Origin: Bacillota bacterium
GTDB lineage: Bacteria; Bacillota_C; Negativicutes; JAEYSJ01
Length of the DNA: 8,588 nucleotides
Reading direction: 5' to 3'
NCBI GenBank assembly: GCA_023434855.1
Contig: JAEYSJ010000038.1
Location: forward strand, 1-8,588
The notes beneath the pieces were generated by a model. It saw only the letters and a program-made list of their open reading frames with translations. It was not told the origin of the DNA and made no database searches. The translations under genes were made by a program, and so were the position numbers. This document shows, one piece after another, positions 1 through 6,363 of the stretch; position 1 is the first letter of the stretch; every line of letters starts with the position of its first letter.

Positions 1-2
1 TT

Positions 3-389
3 GGAACCAAAGGCAGTGATATTATCATGGGCGGAGCCGGTGATGATATCATTGACGGAGGAGCAGGCAAGGATGCCATTAGTGCCGGAGCAGGAAATGA
101 CAGGATTGTGTATGATGCAGCGGATACCATGGTTGACGGAGGAGCGGGAATTGATACGCTGGATGCCTCAGCGAGTAAAGGCGCCGTCAAGCTGGATCTG
201 AGTAAAGCGGGTAATAAATTTACGAATATAGAAAACCTGACAGGCGGATCGGGGAATGATACGCTGGTGGGAGATAGCCAGGCTAACGTTCTAATCGGTG
301 GAGCAGGCAACGATACACTGAATGGCGGAGCAGGCAATGACATTTTGAGCGGCGGCAGCGGAGCGGATACTTATATTTTTGCACCAGGC
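3..389 (+). repeat. RTX nonapeptide block A
   Basis: This block is two runs of GGAGxD-type nonapeptides (about residues 1-45 and 73-115) split by a spacer containing DLS and NIENLTGG, then the cap DTYIF. The run of about residues 73-115 is nearly consensus at protein and DNA level, with GGAGCAGGCAA recurring (from 61, with variants near 300 and 327). It probably continues upstream of the window. Repeat units are in frame with the CDS, so they are protein repeats and not a separate DNA element. Confidence 0.9.
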
Positions 390-3230
390 TCTGGTGCTGA
401 CACAATTACCAAGGACATAGATAATAAGCTGGATATCATTGATATAAGTGCATACCAAGAGCCGCAGCTTGACTTTTCGGTTCAGGGAAAGAATCTCATT
501 ATTCAGCTGAGTGAAACAGATAATATAACGTTGGAAGGCTATTTTGATGTGAATTCTTCTAACGTTGGTCAATTAAAGGCAAAAATTAATGGCAAGGCAA
601 CAACTGTAGGCTTCCAGGCAGGAGACAATGAGAATAATCAAATTACCGGTGGAGTTGGAGCAGATTATATTAATGGACTCGCTGGCGATGATACGATTTA
701 TGGTATGGCGGGGAATGATTGGCTAAGTGGTGGAGAGGGAAATGACACCATTTATGGTGGAGATGGCAATGATACTATTTGGGATAATGCAGGCAGCAAT
801 AAAATGTATGGAGGAAAAGGGAATGACATTATAACTGCCGATAATGGTGTTGCTGACAATGAACTGTATGGCGAGGAAGGCAATGATACGCTGGAAGCGT
901 GGGCAACTGGCAATACCATCCTGGATGGCGGAGCCGGAAACGATACGCTGTATTTAAATGGCAGCGGGAAGATGATTGGCGGTGCCGGTAACGATACCTA
1001 TATTATTGGCGGCATATGGGATGAAGCCGGTGCTAAGGGCAATATTGTTATCGATAATTCTGTTGCTGCAGGTGACAATGGCAAAGATATACTAAAATTT
1101 GTTGATGATCTATTCGACCCTGCTAGAAGTATGGAAAATCGATTTAAAGCAAAAAAAAGCGACTTCTCTTATGAGATGAACGGTAATGATTTAGTGATGA
1201 CCTTGAAGAGCGATAACAGTACGGTGACGATTAAAAACTGGACAACAAATCAAATTGAAACGATGATTTTTGCTGATGGGACAGTGACCGGAAAACAGTT
1301 AGAGGCAGAGTATTTTCCGCAAACGCCAGTCACACCACCGAGCGGTAATACGATTACTTACGATATTGGGAAAACAACTAATCTTGTGATCCCAGCCGAT
1401 ACGAGTAACAATAAAAAGACCTTAGAATTGGTAGCAAATGGTCAAAATGATTGGACATGGATAAATAGTGCCGATTTTGATGCAATTACTATTAAGGATG
1501 CCCAGCAGCAGCCCAGAGATTTGCGCCTGCAGTTTGACAGTAACCATAGCATTACACTAGAGAATTACTTTAGCAGTGATGCCCGCAATCGTATCAGCAA
1601 TATTTCCTTCTCATTGCCGATGCTAAACTTAAAGGTATCTTATGCCTTACAATTCGGGCAAGGCACAGATGGCAATGAAATTATCATTTGTAAAAATGAT
1701 GGTATTTTAGTGGATGGTAAAAACGGAAATGATGTCATTTTTGGATCGGAAAGAGATGATAAAATCAGAGGAGGAGCCGGTAACGATATTCTCTTTGGAA
1801 ATGAAGGTACGGACGTTCTTGAAGGCGGCAGCGGTAATGATATCTTATATAACAGTACGGGAAGTGATCGCTTAGCTGGTGGTAGTGGTAGTGATACATA
1901 TATGATTGAGTTAGGTGACGGTTATAACTGGGGCGATATTGGATTCTTTGGCCATAACACCATCGTGAGTGATCCGACGAACTCGGAAGACACGGTTAAG
2001 ATAACTCTTGATTCGACTTGGAGCTATGTTCAAGATGGAGTGTATGGTGGAACCTATAAAGAAATTGAGGGCATTGAGCGTATTGAAGTTAGAAATGTAA
2101 ATGGTAATTTAGTTTTATCAGTCAAAGCAGAAGATGGTATGCAACCGGATAACAGCCTTACCTTCTTAACTATTGAGGATTGGGGTAAAGGAGCAGGCTA
2201 TCAACCGAGTTTTAATATTAATGGGAAAAGTTATAAATATGAAGGTAACGCGTTCCGACCGATAGATAATACTTCACTGCCAGTTACCTCAAAAACGACT
2301 AACCCAACGGCTGCGAAGGACATATATGAATATACAGTTGGCCAAGGTTCTATGACAGTGTTGAAACATGCTGGGAACAATCAAGATACCCTGAAACTAA
2401 CCGTTGATCCACTGCAATTATTGACCATGTCTGATTTGGTGCCCCAAGATACACAAGTTGGTCAGGATTTAGTATTATCGCTAAATGATAACAATAGACT
2501 CGTATTGCAAGGGTGGTTTGAAGATCCTAAATACCGGGTTCAAAACCTCGAATTAGCGGTGGCAGGCAGTAACGCCCTTGGAATCGATCTGAAGTTAAAG
2601 TTTTCACTTTTGACGGATGATCCTGGCCACTTAAATATAGTGGGCACAGAAGCTAGCGAATTTATTATAGCGGGTGCAGGGAACAATGTTCTTAGCGGAA
2701 ATGGCGGCAGTGATATTATCAGTGGCGGCGGTGGTGATGACATTATTTACGGTGGTGACGGCGATGATATTCTTTTCGGCGCCAGCGGCAATGATCAGTT
2801 GTATGGTGGTGCAGGATATGATTTGCTGATCGGCGGTCAGGGTCGGAATACATTAACTGGCGGTGCCGGAAGTGATGTATATATGATTGCTAGAGACGAG
2901 GATTTCTGGTCTGGTGACATAGTCAATGGACGTGACCAATCGAATCTAACTACTATCACAGCGGATAGTGACAATAAAAATGATAAGATTTTTCTCGATA
3001 AATCGATAAACAAAGATGAGTTAATCTTGACAATGAAAGGTGCAGATTTATTGATTTCTAAACACAATGCAGATTACTATTATGACTATAAGACTGATTC
3101 GTCCAAATTTGGCTGGGAAACGGATATTCTTATTATAAAAGATGCTAAATTAGGAATTCCAACTTTCAAATTTATGAATGATAACTCTACCTGCACGATT
3201 GATCTTACTAATGGACTCAAGTGGAAATAG
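3..3230 (+). CDS. RTX (hemolysin-type calcium-binding) secreted protein, C-terminal part; 5' end outside window
   Basis: The reading frame is open from the window edge, so the Met at 27 is only an internal residue and the true start lies upstream; numbering below takes that Met as residue 1 of 1067. Four blocks of glycine/aspartate nonapeptides (GGxGxDxUx) lie at about residues 1-127, 199-328, 546-626 and 871-954. Known chemistry of this family: the repeats fold into a calcium-loaded beta-roll outside the cell after export through a type I system. Each block ends in a capping strand (DTYIF, DTYII, DTYMI, DVYMI) and is followed by small beta domains with the pattern DL-hydrophobic strand-ITL-x-x-W/YF, resembling the hemolysin-type calcium-binding protein related domain. 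No catalytic or toxin domain is visible in this part. The C-terminus (last about 60 residues, ending GLKWK) should carry the uncleaved secretion signal. Two Cys residues (555, 1056) are unusual for an RTX protein. Very likely the substrate of the exporter genes downstream; whether toxin, adhesin or enzyme cannot be told. Confidence 0.93.
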   Translation, partial: GTKGSDIIMGGAGDDIIDGGAGKDAISAGAGNDRIVYDAADTMVDGGAGIDTLDASASKGAVKLDLSKAGNKFTNIENLTGGSGNDTLVGDSQANVLIGGAGNDTLNGGAGNDILSGGSGADTYIFAPGSGADTITKDIDNKLDIIDISAYQEPQLDFSVQGKNLIIQLSETDNITLEGYFDVNSSNVGQLKAKINGKATTVGFQAGDNENNQITGGVGADYINGLAGDDTIYGMAGNDWLSGGEGNDTIYGGDGNDTIWDNAGSNKMYGGKGNDIITADNGVADNELYGEEGNDTLEAWATGNTILDGGAGNDTLYLNGSGKMIGGAGNDTYIIGGIWDEAGAKGNIVIDNSVAAGDNGKDILKFVDDLFDPARSMENRFKAKKSDFSYEMNGNDLVMTLKSDNSTVTIKNWTTNQIETMIFADGTVTGKQLEAEYFPQTPVTPPSGNTITYDIGKTTNLVIPADTSNNKKTLELVANGQNDWTWINSADFDAITIKDAQQQPRDLRLQFDSNHSITLENYFSSDARNRISNISFSLPMLNLKVSYALQFGQGTDGNEIIICKNDGILVDGKNGNDVIFGSERDDKIRGGAGNDILFGNEGTDVLEGGSGNDILYNSTGSDRLAGGSGSDTYMIELGDGYNWGDIGFFGHNTIVSDPTNSEDTVKITLDSTWSYVQDGVYGGTYKEIEGIERIEVRNVNGNLVLSVKAEDGMQPDNSLTFLTIEDWGKGAGYQPSFNINGKSYKYEGNAFRPIDNTSLPVTSKTTNPTAAKDIYEYTVGQGSMTVLKHAGNNQDTLKLTVDPLQLLTMSDLVPQDTQVGQDLVLSLNDNNRLVLQGWFEDPKYRVQNLELAVAGSNALGIDLKLKFSLLTDDPGHLNIVGTEASEFIIAGAGNNVLSGNGGSDIISGGGGDDIIYGGDGDDILFGASGNDQLYGGAGYDLLIGGQGRNTLTGGAGSDVYMIARDEDFWSGDIVNGRDQSNLTTITADSDNKNDKIFLDKSINKDELILTMKGADLLISKHNADYYYDYKTDSSKFGWETDILIIKDAKLGIPTFKFMNDNSTCTIDLTNGLKWK
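471..611 (+). other. RTX-associated beta domain after block A
   Basis: Residues 149-195 show the pattern DF-x-V-x-GKNLIIQL, then NITLEGYF, then a strand KAKINGKA. This strand/strand/aromatic layout resembles the small beta domain known as hemolysin-type calcium-binding protein related (Pfam HCBP_related type). The assignment is by eye from the pattern, not from a profile search. Confidence 0.55.
621..1010 (+). repeat. RTX nonapeptide block B
   Basis: Residues 199-328 contain about a dozen nonapeptide units, including GDDTIYGMAGNDWLSGG and GGDGNDTIW, and end in the cap GGAGNDTYII. It is the longest block visible. Some units are degenerate (DNAGSNKMYGG, ADNGVADNELYG), so not all turns need bind calcium. 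Confidence 0.88.
1161..1310 (+). other. RTX-associated beta domain after block B
   Basis: Residues 379-426 read DFSYEMNGNDLVMTL, then VTIKNW, then ETMIFADGT. The ending I-x-FADGT is the most typical part of the hemolysin-related beta domain, which makes this the best copy of the four or five in the protein. A Pro/Thr-rich linker (PQTPVTPPSG, residues 431-440) follows. Confidence 0.65.
1467..1613 (+). other. RTX-associated beta domain before block C
   Basis: Residues 481-529 contain RDLRLQFDSNHSITLENYF and a following strand SNISFS. The same layout, QDLVLSLNDNNRLVLQGWF then LELAV, lies before block D at residues 813-845. The two are clearly related copies within one protein, part of the super-repeat described under findings. 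Confidence 0.55.
1662..1904 (+). repeat. RTX nonapeptide block C
   Basis: Residues 546-626 run from a degenerate first unit (GTDGNEIIICKNDG) through GGAGNDILFGNEGTDVLEGG to the cap GGSGSDTYMI. It is shorter than block B and is encoded with a more AT-rich codon choice than block A. Confidence 0.88.
2463..2561 (+). other. RTX-associated beta domain before block D
   Basis: Residues 813-845 (QDLVLSLNDNNRLVLQGWF followed by RVQNLELAV) match the copy before block C in spacing and aromatic position. The conserved pieces are the DL-x-L strand, the -x-L-x-L-x-x-W/YF turn and a closing strand. Confidence 0.55.
2637..2888 (+). repeat. RTX nonapeptide block D
   Basis: Residues 871-954 carry units such as GNGGSDIISGGGGDDIIYGG and GDGDDILFG, ending in the cap GGAGSDVYMI. 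It is the last block before the C-terminal secretion region and lies about 113 residues from the stop codon, a usual placement for RTX proteins. Confidence 0.88.
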
Positions 3231-4041
3231 AAGGGTGATAGGTAGAACGATTGCACTCTTATTTGTCCAAGTAATCACAGTAGTATCAATGTGTTATGCC
3301 AGCAGTACAGTGGTGGTGGAACAGCGATTGTGGATTGCTGATATTTCGGCAAGTGGGCGATATGTTTCGCCCACTTTTACTGGTAATGTTGATTTGAAAA
3401 AGGATCTGGGGTTTAGTGGTACCAATCTTCCGCAAACCAGGCTTACCTGGGAGTTGAATAAGCGTCAAAGCATTCGTGTGGACTATTTTCATGGTCAATT
3501 TAAAGGGGCAGCAGATAGAACGGAACGACGCGAATTCTTCGGCGGTCTAATTTCGCGGGAAATTAGACATCATGTTGATGAAAGATTAGGGATAACGTTT
3601 TGGAAAATCGGTTGGATTAATTATGGTAAAAGTAACCTTGATGACAAAGTTCGACTAGGTTTTTTATTTGATGTAAAAAGTGTTAGATTGAATGGAGCAG
3701 CAACCTTGCGCTCGGAGATGGACGGGTTTGTACCCGTTACATTAAAAAGGCAGTCTTCCTGGGGGTTAACAGACCCGACTATCGGTTTCGTAATTAAAGG
3801 TCGTCCCAATAACAGGCTGCAGTATTTTGTTGAGTGTGCTGGTCTTACCAATGGTAAAAGTGGTTTTCTATTCACTGATTATGAGGCTAGTCTGCAGTGG
3901 GTTCTTGATCCCCAAAGAGATATTAGAATGGTGGCAGGTTATCATGCTATCGACTATACTAATTATCGTAAAACAGACAAGTCTATATTGAATGATGTAA
4001 AATTAGCTGGTTTTTTCTATGGATTGCAAAAGCAATTTTAA
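3211..4041 (+). CDS. Probable outer-membrane beta-barrel protein with signal peptide
   Basis: Family not recognised. With the ATG at 3211 the product has 276 residues. The N-terminus is a clear signal peptide: basic NRR and R at 7-12, a hydrophobic stretch about 13-27, and a likely cut after C-Y-A at 30. The rest is made of alternating hydrophobic/polar strands (for example QTRLTWEL, SIRVDYFHG, YFVECAGL, DIRMVAGYHA) and ends AGFFYGLQKQF; a final Phe is typical of outer-membrane barrels and serves as the assembly signal. The segment DLKKDLGF after the first strand recalls small OmpW-like or uncharacterised barrels. It is too short and too beta-rich to be TolC. The start lies 20 bases inside the end of the RTX gene, suggesting cotranscription and coupled translation. 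No good ribosome binding site precedes 3211. A GTG at 3235 and an ATG at 3178 are alternatives; 3235 has AAGG too close, and 3178 would add 11 residues before the signal peptide. Confidence 0.8.
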   Translation: MDSSGNRRVIGRTIALLFVQVITVVSMCYASSTVVVEQRLWIADISASGRYVSPTFTGNVDLKKDLGFSGTNLPQTRLTWELNKRQSIRVDYFHGQFKGAADRTERREFFGGLISREIRHHVDERLGITFWKIGWINYGKSNLDDKVRLGFLFDVKSVRLNGAATLRSEMDGFVPVTLKRQSSWGLTDPTIGFVIKGRPNNRLQYFVECAGLTNGKSGFLFTDYEASLQWVLDPQRDIRMVAGYHAIDYTNYRKTDKSILNDVKLAGFFYGLQKQF

Positions 4042-4069
4042 TTCTATACTATCTTATAAGATGGAGGGA

Positions 4070-4094
4070 TTTCGAAGCCATGAGGGAGTCGAAA
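4070..4094 (+). promoter_or_regulatory. Alternative hairpin competing with the terminator stem
   Basis: TTTCGA (4070-4075) is perfectly complementary to TCGAAA (4089-4094), giving a six-base-pair stem with a 13-base loop. It uses bases 4073-4075, which also form the 5' arm of the terminator-like stem, so the two folds exclude each other. Such switching is common in attenuators; here it is a reading of the sequence only. Confidence 0.25.
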
Positions 4095-4109
4095 ACCCTT
4101 CGCTTTTTT
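4073..4109 (+). terminator. Weak Rho-independent terminator candidate after the barrel gene
   Basis: CGAAG (4073-4077) can pair with CTTCG (4098-4102), and GG (4084-4085) with CC (4096-4097). One C later comes TTTTTT (4104-4109). The stem is short, has a six-base bulge and a large loop, so termination would be partial at best. Its position between the substrate/barrel genes and the exporter genes fits an attenuating terminator. Confidence 0.35.
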
Positions 4110-4142
4110 AAAGGGCCGCGTTTTGTAAGTAGGCCTCTATAA
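4080..4142 (+). other. Possible 20-residue leader ORF
   Basis: ATG at 4080 opens a 20-codon frame ending in TAA at 4140-4142. GGAGGG (4063-4068) lies 11 bases upstream, a strong though slightly distant Shine-Dalgarno match. The predicted peptide is very basic (several Lys and Arg) and spans the T-tract, whose codons read Phe-Phe. Translation would overlap both alternative stems. It may be chance: a second frame from ATG 4061 is also open for 16 codons. Confidence 0.2.
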
Positions 4143-4153
4143 AAGGTGATAAT
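4123..4153 (+). promoter_or_regulatory. Weak sigma-70-type promoter candidate for the exporter operon
   Basis: TTGTAA (4123-4128) and GATAAT (4148-4153) are separated by 19 bases, two more than optimal. A start near 4160 would give a leader of about 60 bases before the exporter ATG. In AT-rich DNA such matches arise often by chance. Confidence 0.25.
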
Positions 4154-4164
4154 CAGCCTATGTC

Positions 4165-4187
4165 GAAATTAGTGGAAGGTTAATTTC
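4165..4187 (+). repeat. Perfect inverted repeat in the exporter leader
   Basis: GAAATTA (4165-4171) and TAATTTC (4181-4187) are perfect complements around a nine-base centre. It lies just downstream of the promoter candidate, so it could be a repressor site or an RNA hairpin; with one G-C pair the hairpin would be weak. Confidence 0.3.
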
Positions 4188-4202
4188 AAAGATTCTTCAA
4201 AG
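4185..4202 (+). repeat. Direct repeat TTCAAAG, 11-base period
   Basis: TTCAAAG occurs at 4185-4191 and 4196-4202, just before the exporter ribosome binding site. The 11-base spacing is about one helical turn, which would suit a dimeric regulator; two 7-base copies could also be chance. Confidence 0.25.
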
Positions 4203-4204
4203 GT

Positions 4205-4209
4205 AAGGA
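4205..4209 (+). promoter_or_regulatory. Ribosome binding site of the first ABC exporter
   Basis: AAGGA lies nine bases before the ATG at 4219 and fixes that start. A second AAAGG just upstream (4199-4203) is part of the TTCAAAG direct repeat. Confidence 0.55.
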
Positions 4210-4218
4210 TTGTGATCT

Positions 4219-6363
4219 ATGGAACAACTAGAAGGTGAAAGAACGGATTCGTTAGATAAAACGACTATATGCTTATTGGTCATAGCCGGCTCACTTGGAA
4301 TAGGGGTTAAAAAAAGCCTGTTAGATCAAGCGGTAACATGGAATTCAGCGAAATTGCCAACATCGCAGCAAATCATAAGAGCTGCAAAGACTATGGGCCT
4401 AAATGCTAAAATAAAGACTGTTCAATCAGAACAGTTACATAAACAAAGAATCCCTGCGATTGCTATTATGAAGGATGGCAGTTATATAGCTATTGGTCAA
4501 TGTGATAAGGATTTTATTGTTATAGTAGATGCTGAGACTCGGAGACCTGGAAAGGTTTCTATTGATGAATTTCTGCAAACCTGGAGCGGGCAGTTAATAC
4601 TGATAAGAAAGCCAATAACCTGGCAAGACATTAAAAAAAGGTTTAATATTGACTGGTTTACACATGTTTTGGCGTTGTATAAGAAATTTTTTGCGGAAAC
4701 CTTGGTTGCTGCTTTCTTTCTACAGTTATTTGGCCTTATCACGCCGTTGGTTACGCAAGTCGTCGTCGATAAGGTATTGCCTTATCATGGCACATCTACA
4801 TTAGATGTACTCATCGTAGCGTTGCTGGCAGCAGGCATATTTCAAGTTGCCCTCGGTATCTTGCGAACATACGTATTTACTCATACAACAAATAAGATAG
4901 ATATTATTATAGGTGCCAGGCTTTTCCGCCATATTGCGGCACTTCCTCTTCGCTATTTCGAACAGCGGCGGGTTGGCGAGACTCTCATGCGTATATCCGC
5001 TCTGAACACCATTAGAGAATTTATGACTGGGACAGCTTTGACGGCATTGATAGATACTTTTTTTTCTTTGGTATTTATTGCTGTCATGTTTTATTACAGT
5101 CCATTTTTGACTTGGATTGCTTTGTCAACCATACCTCTTCTCCTTATTCAGAATATATTTGCTACTCCGATTTACCAGAAGCGTTTAGAAGAGGTATGGG
5201 CCTCAGGATCAGAAAGCAATGCTTTTTTGGTAGAAACAGTAACCGGGATACACACTATAAAGGCTTTGGCAGTTGAACCTCAGTTTAATCACCGCTGGGA
5301 GCAACTATTAGCGAGATATGTGAAAACTACTTTTGATAGTGCAGTATTTAACATCCTATTAGGAAATGGCACCTCGCTCATTCAGCGCTTGTCCGGATTT
5401 GCCTTATTATGGTTTGGTGGGCATATGGTTATTGAAGGGCAAATGACTATCGGACAATTAATTGCTTTTCAAATGCTCGCAAGTCAGGCAGGGGAGCCTC
5501 TGCAAAGATTAATGGGGATGTGGCAACAATTTCAGCAGGCTGCGTTGTCAGCTGAAAGACTTGGTGATATTATCGCTACTCCTCCGGAAAATTCCAACTC
5601 GGCCAGCATTCAGGGAAACGGTAAACCGCTAGAAGGAACTATAAAATTTGAGCAGGTAGCATTCCGCTATTTGCCTGATGCGCCGCTAGTACTGCAACAA
5701 ATTGATTTACATATCAAAGCAGGGATGAAAATCGGCATTGTCGGGCGATCAGGATCGGGTAAGAGTACTTTGACAAAGCTGGTTCAGCGACTATATCTGC
5801 CAGAAAGCGGCCGGATTATGATTGACAATGTGGATATAGCACAAATGGCTCCAGCATGGCTGCGACGCCAAACTGGTGTAGTGCTACAAGAAAACTTTTT
5901 GTTTAATGGCAGTGTACGGGACAATATTGCCACAGTCCGGCCAGGGGCATCTATGGAGGATGTCATTCAGGCCGCCGATATTGCCGGAGCTCATCAATTT
6001 ATCCTGGAGCTGCCTGAGGGCTATGATACAAAAGTTGGTGAACGTGGGATGTCTTTGTCTGGAGGCCAACGGCAACGAATTGCCATTGCCAGAGCAATGC
6101 TTTCTAATCCACGCATTTTAGTTTTTGATGAAGCTACAAGTGCTCTTGATTATCAATCTGAGAACATTATTATGAAGAATATGGATAGGATTACTGCTGG
6201 ACGTACGGCGCTTATTATCGCTCATCGATTGTCTACTGTACGGCGGTGCGACCTTATTTTAGTGGTTGATCAAGGCCGTATTGTTGAGCAAGGAACGCAC
6301 GAAGAATTGCTAGCCGGCAAAAACCTGTATTATAATTTACACACACTGCAACAAGAGGTATGA
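4219..6363 (+). CDS. Type I secretion ABC exporter, HlyB/RtxB-like, with inactive C39-like domain
   Basis: At 714 residues it has the length usual for HlyB-type exporters. Residues 1-130 form a C39-peptidase-like domain; where active enzymes have Cys there is Lys14 (LDKTTICL), and where they have His there is Ser88 (DGSYIAI), so it should not cleave. In HlyB such a domain binds the unfolded RTX substrate. Transmembrane region about 157-440 includes TPLVTQVVVDKVLP and RYFEQRRVGETLMR. The ATPase is complete: aromatic A-loop Tyr484, Walker A GRSGSGKST (509-517), Q-loop Gln557, signature LSGGQ (613-617), Walker B ILVFDE (633-638), D-loop SALD and H-loop His669. It sits in the inner membrane and powers export. 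The next gene overlaps its stop by four bases (ATGA), so they are one operon. It is paralogous to the ABC gene at 7724; the two may form a heterodimer. Confidence 0.93.
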   Translation: MEQLEGERTDSLDKTTICLLVIAGSLGIGVKKSLLDQAVTWNSAKLPTSQQIIRAAKTMGLNAKIKTVQSEQLHKQRIPAIAIMKDGSYIAIGQCDKDFIVIVDAETRRPGKVSIDEFLQTWSGQLILIRKPITWQDIKKRFNIDWFTHVLALYKKFFAETLVAAFFLQLFGLITPLVTQVVVDKVLPYHGTSTLDVLIVALLAAGIFQVALGILRTYVFTHTTNKIDIIIGARLFRHIAALPLRYFEQRRVGETLMRISALNTIREFMTGTALTALIDTFFSLVFIAVMFYYSPFLTWIALSTIPLLLIQNIFATPIYQKRLEEVWASGSESNAFLVETVTGIHTIKALAVEPQFNHRWEQLLARYVKTTFDSAVFNILLGNGTSLIQRLSGFALLWFGGHMVIEGQMTIGQLIAFQMLASQAGEPLQRLMGMWQQFQQAALSAERLGDIIATPPENSNSASIQGNGKPLEGTIKFEQVAFRYLPDAPLVLQQIDLHIKAGMKIGIVGRSGSGKSTLTKLVQRLYLPESGRIMIDNVDIAQMAPAWLRRQTGVVLQENFLFNGSVRDNIATVRPGASMEDVIQAADIAGAHQFILELPEGYDTKVGERGMSLSGGQRQRIAIARAMLSNPRILVFDEATSALDYQSENIIMKNMDRITAGRTALIIAHRLSTVRRCDLILVVDQGRIVEQGTHEELLAGKNLYYNLHTLQQEV

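Larger units (their letters stand above)
4042..4218 (+). other. Intergenic region and probable leader of the secretion operon
   Basis: These 177 bases separate the barrel gene from the first exporter. They hold a run of six T after weak stems (4073-4109), a competing hairpin (4070-4094), a 20-codon frame (4080-4142), a weak promoter candidate (4123-4153), an AT-rich inverted repeat (4165-4187) and an 11-base-period direct repeat (4185-4202). I could not match it to a riboswitch class known to me. Confidence 0.5.

Noticed and set aside
1..201. Frame open from base 1 to 201 in another + frame
   Set aside because: It is a shadow of the RTX repeat coding frame, which has the clear GGxGxD pattern and continues for over 3 kb.
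621..1010. Regularly spaced repeats resembling a repeat array such as CRISPR
   Set aside because: Units are in-frame 27-base nonapeptide codes without constant repeats and unique spacers.
2540..3067. Minus-strand open frames opposite the RTX gene
   Set aside because: They arise from the reverse complement of glycine-rich codons (Pro/Ser-rich products) and show no ribosome binding site or family pattern.
3178..3210. Longer start of the barrel gene at ATG 3178
   Set aside because: It would overlap the RTX gene by 53 bases and add a hydrophobic segment before an already complete signal peptide; no ribosome binding site is seen.
3289..3300. Lipoprotein signal at the Cys near the barrel signal peptide end
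   Set aside because: The residues before Cys28 (VVSM) do not fit a lipobox, and a normal A-type cleavage site follows directly.
4023..4039. Hairpin ATTGC-AAAA-GCAAT followed by TTTT at the end of the barrel gene
   Set aside because: Five mostly A-T pairs inside the last codons; too weak to call a terminator.
4024..4050. Promoter TTGCAA / TATACT at the end of the barrel gene
   Set aside because: The spacer is only 15 bases, so it is a poor promoter, although TATACT alone is a fair -10.
4042..4218. Known riboswitch such as c-di-GMP-I or fluoride
   Set aside because: The conserved core sequences of these classes were looked for and not found.
5906..6121. Plus-strand frame inside the first exporter gene
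   Set aside because: It overlaps the conserved ATPase motifs in another frame; a shadow.
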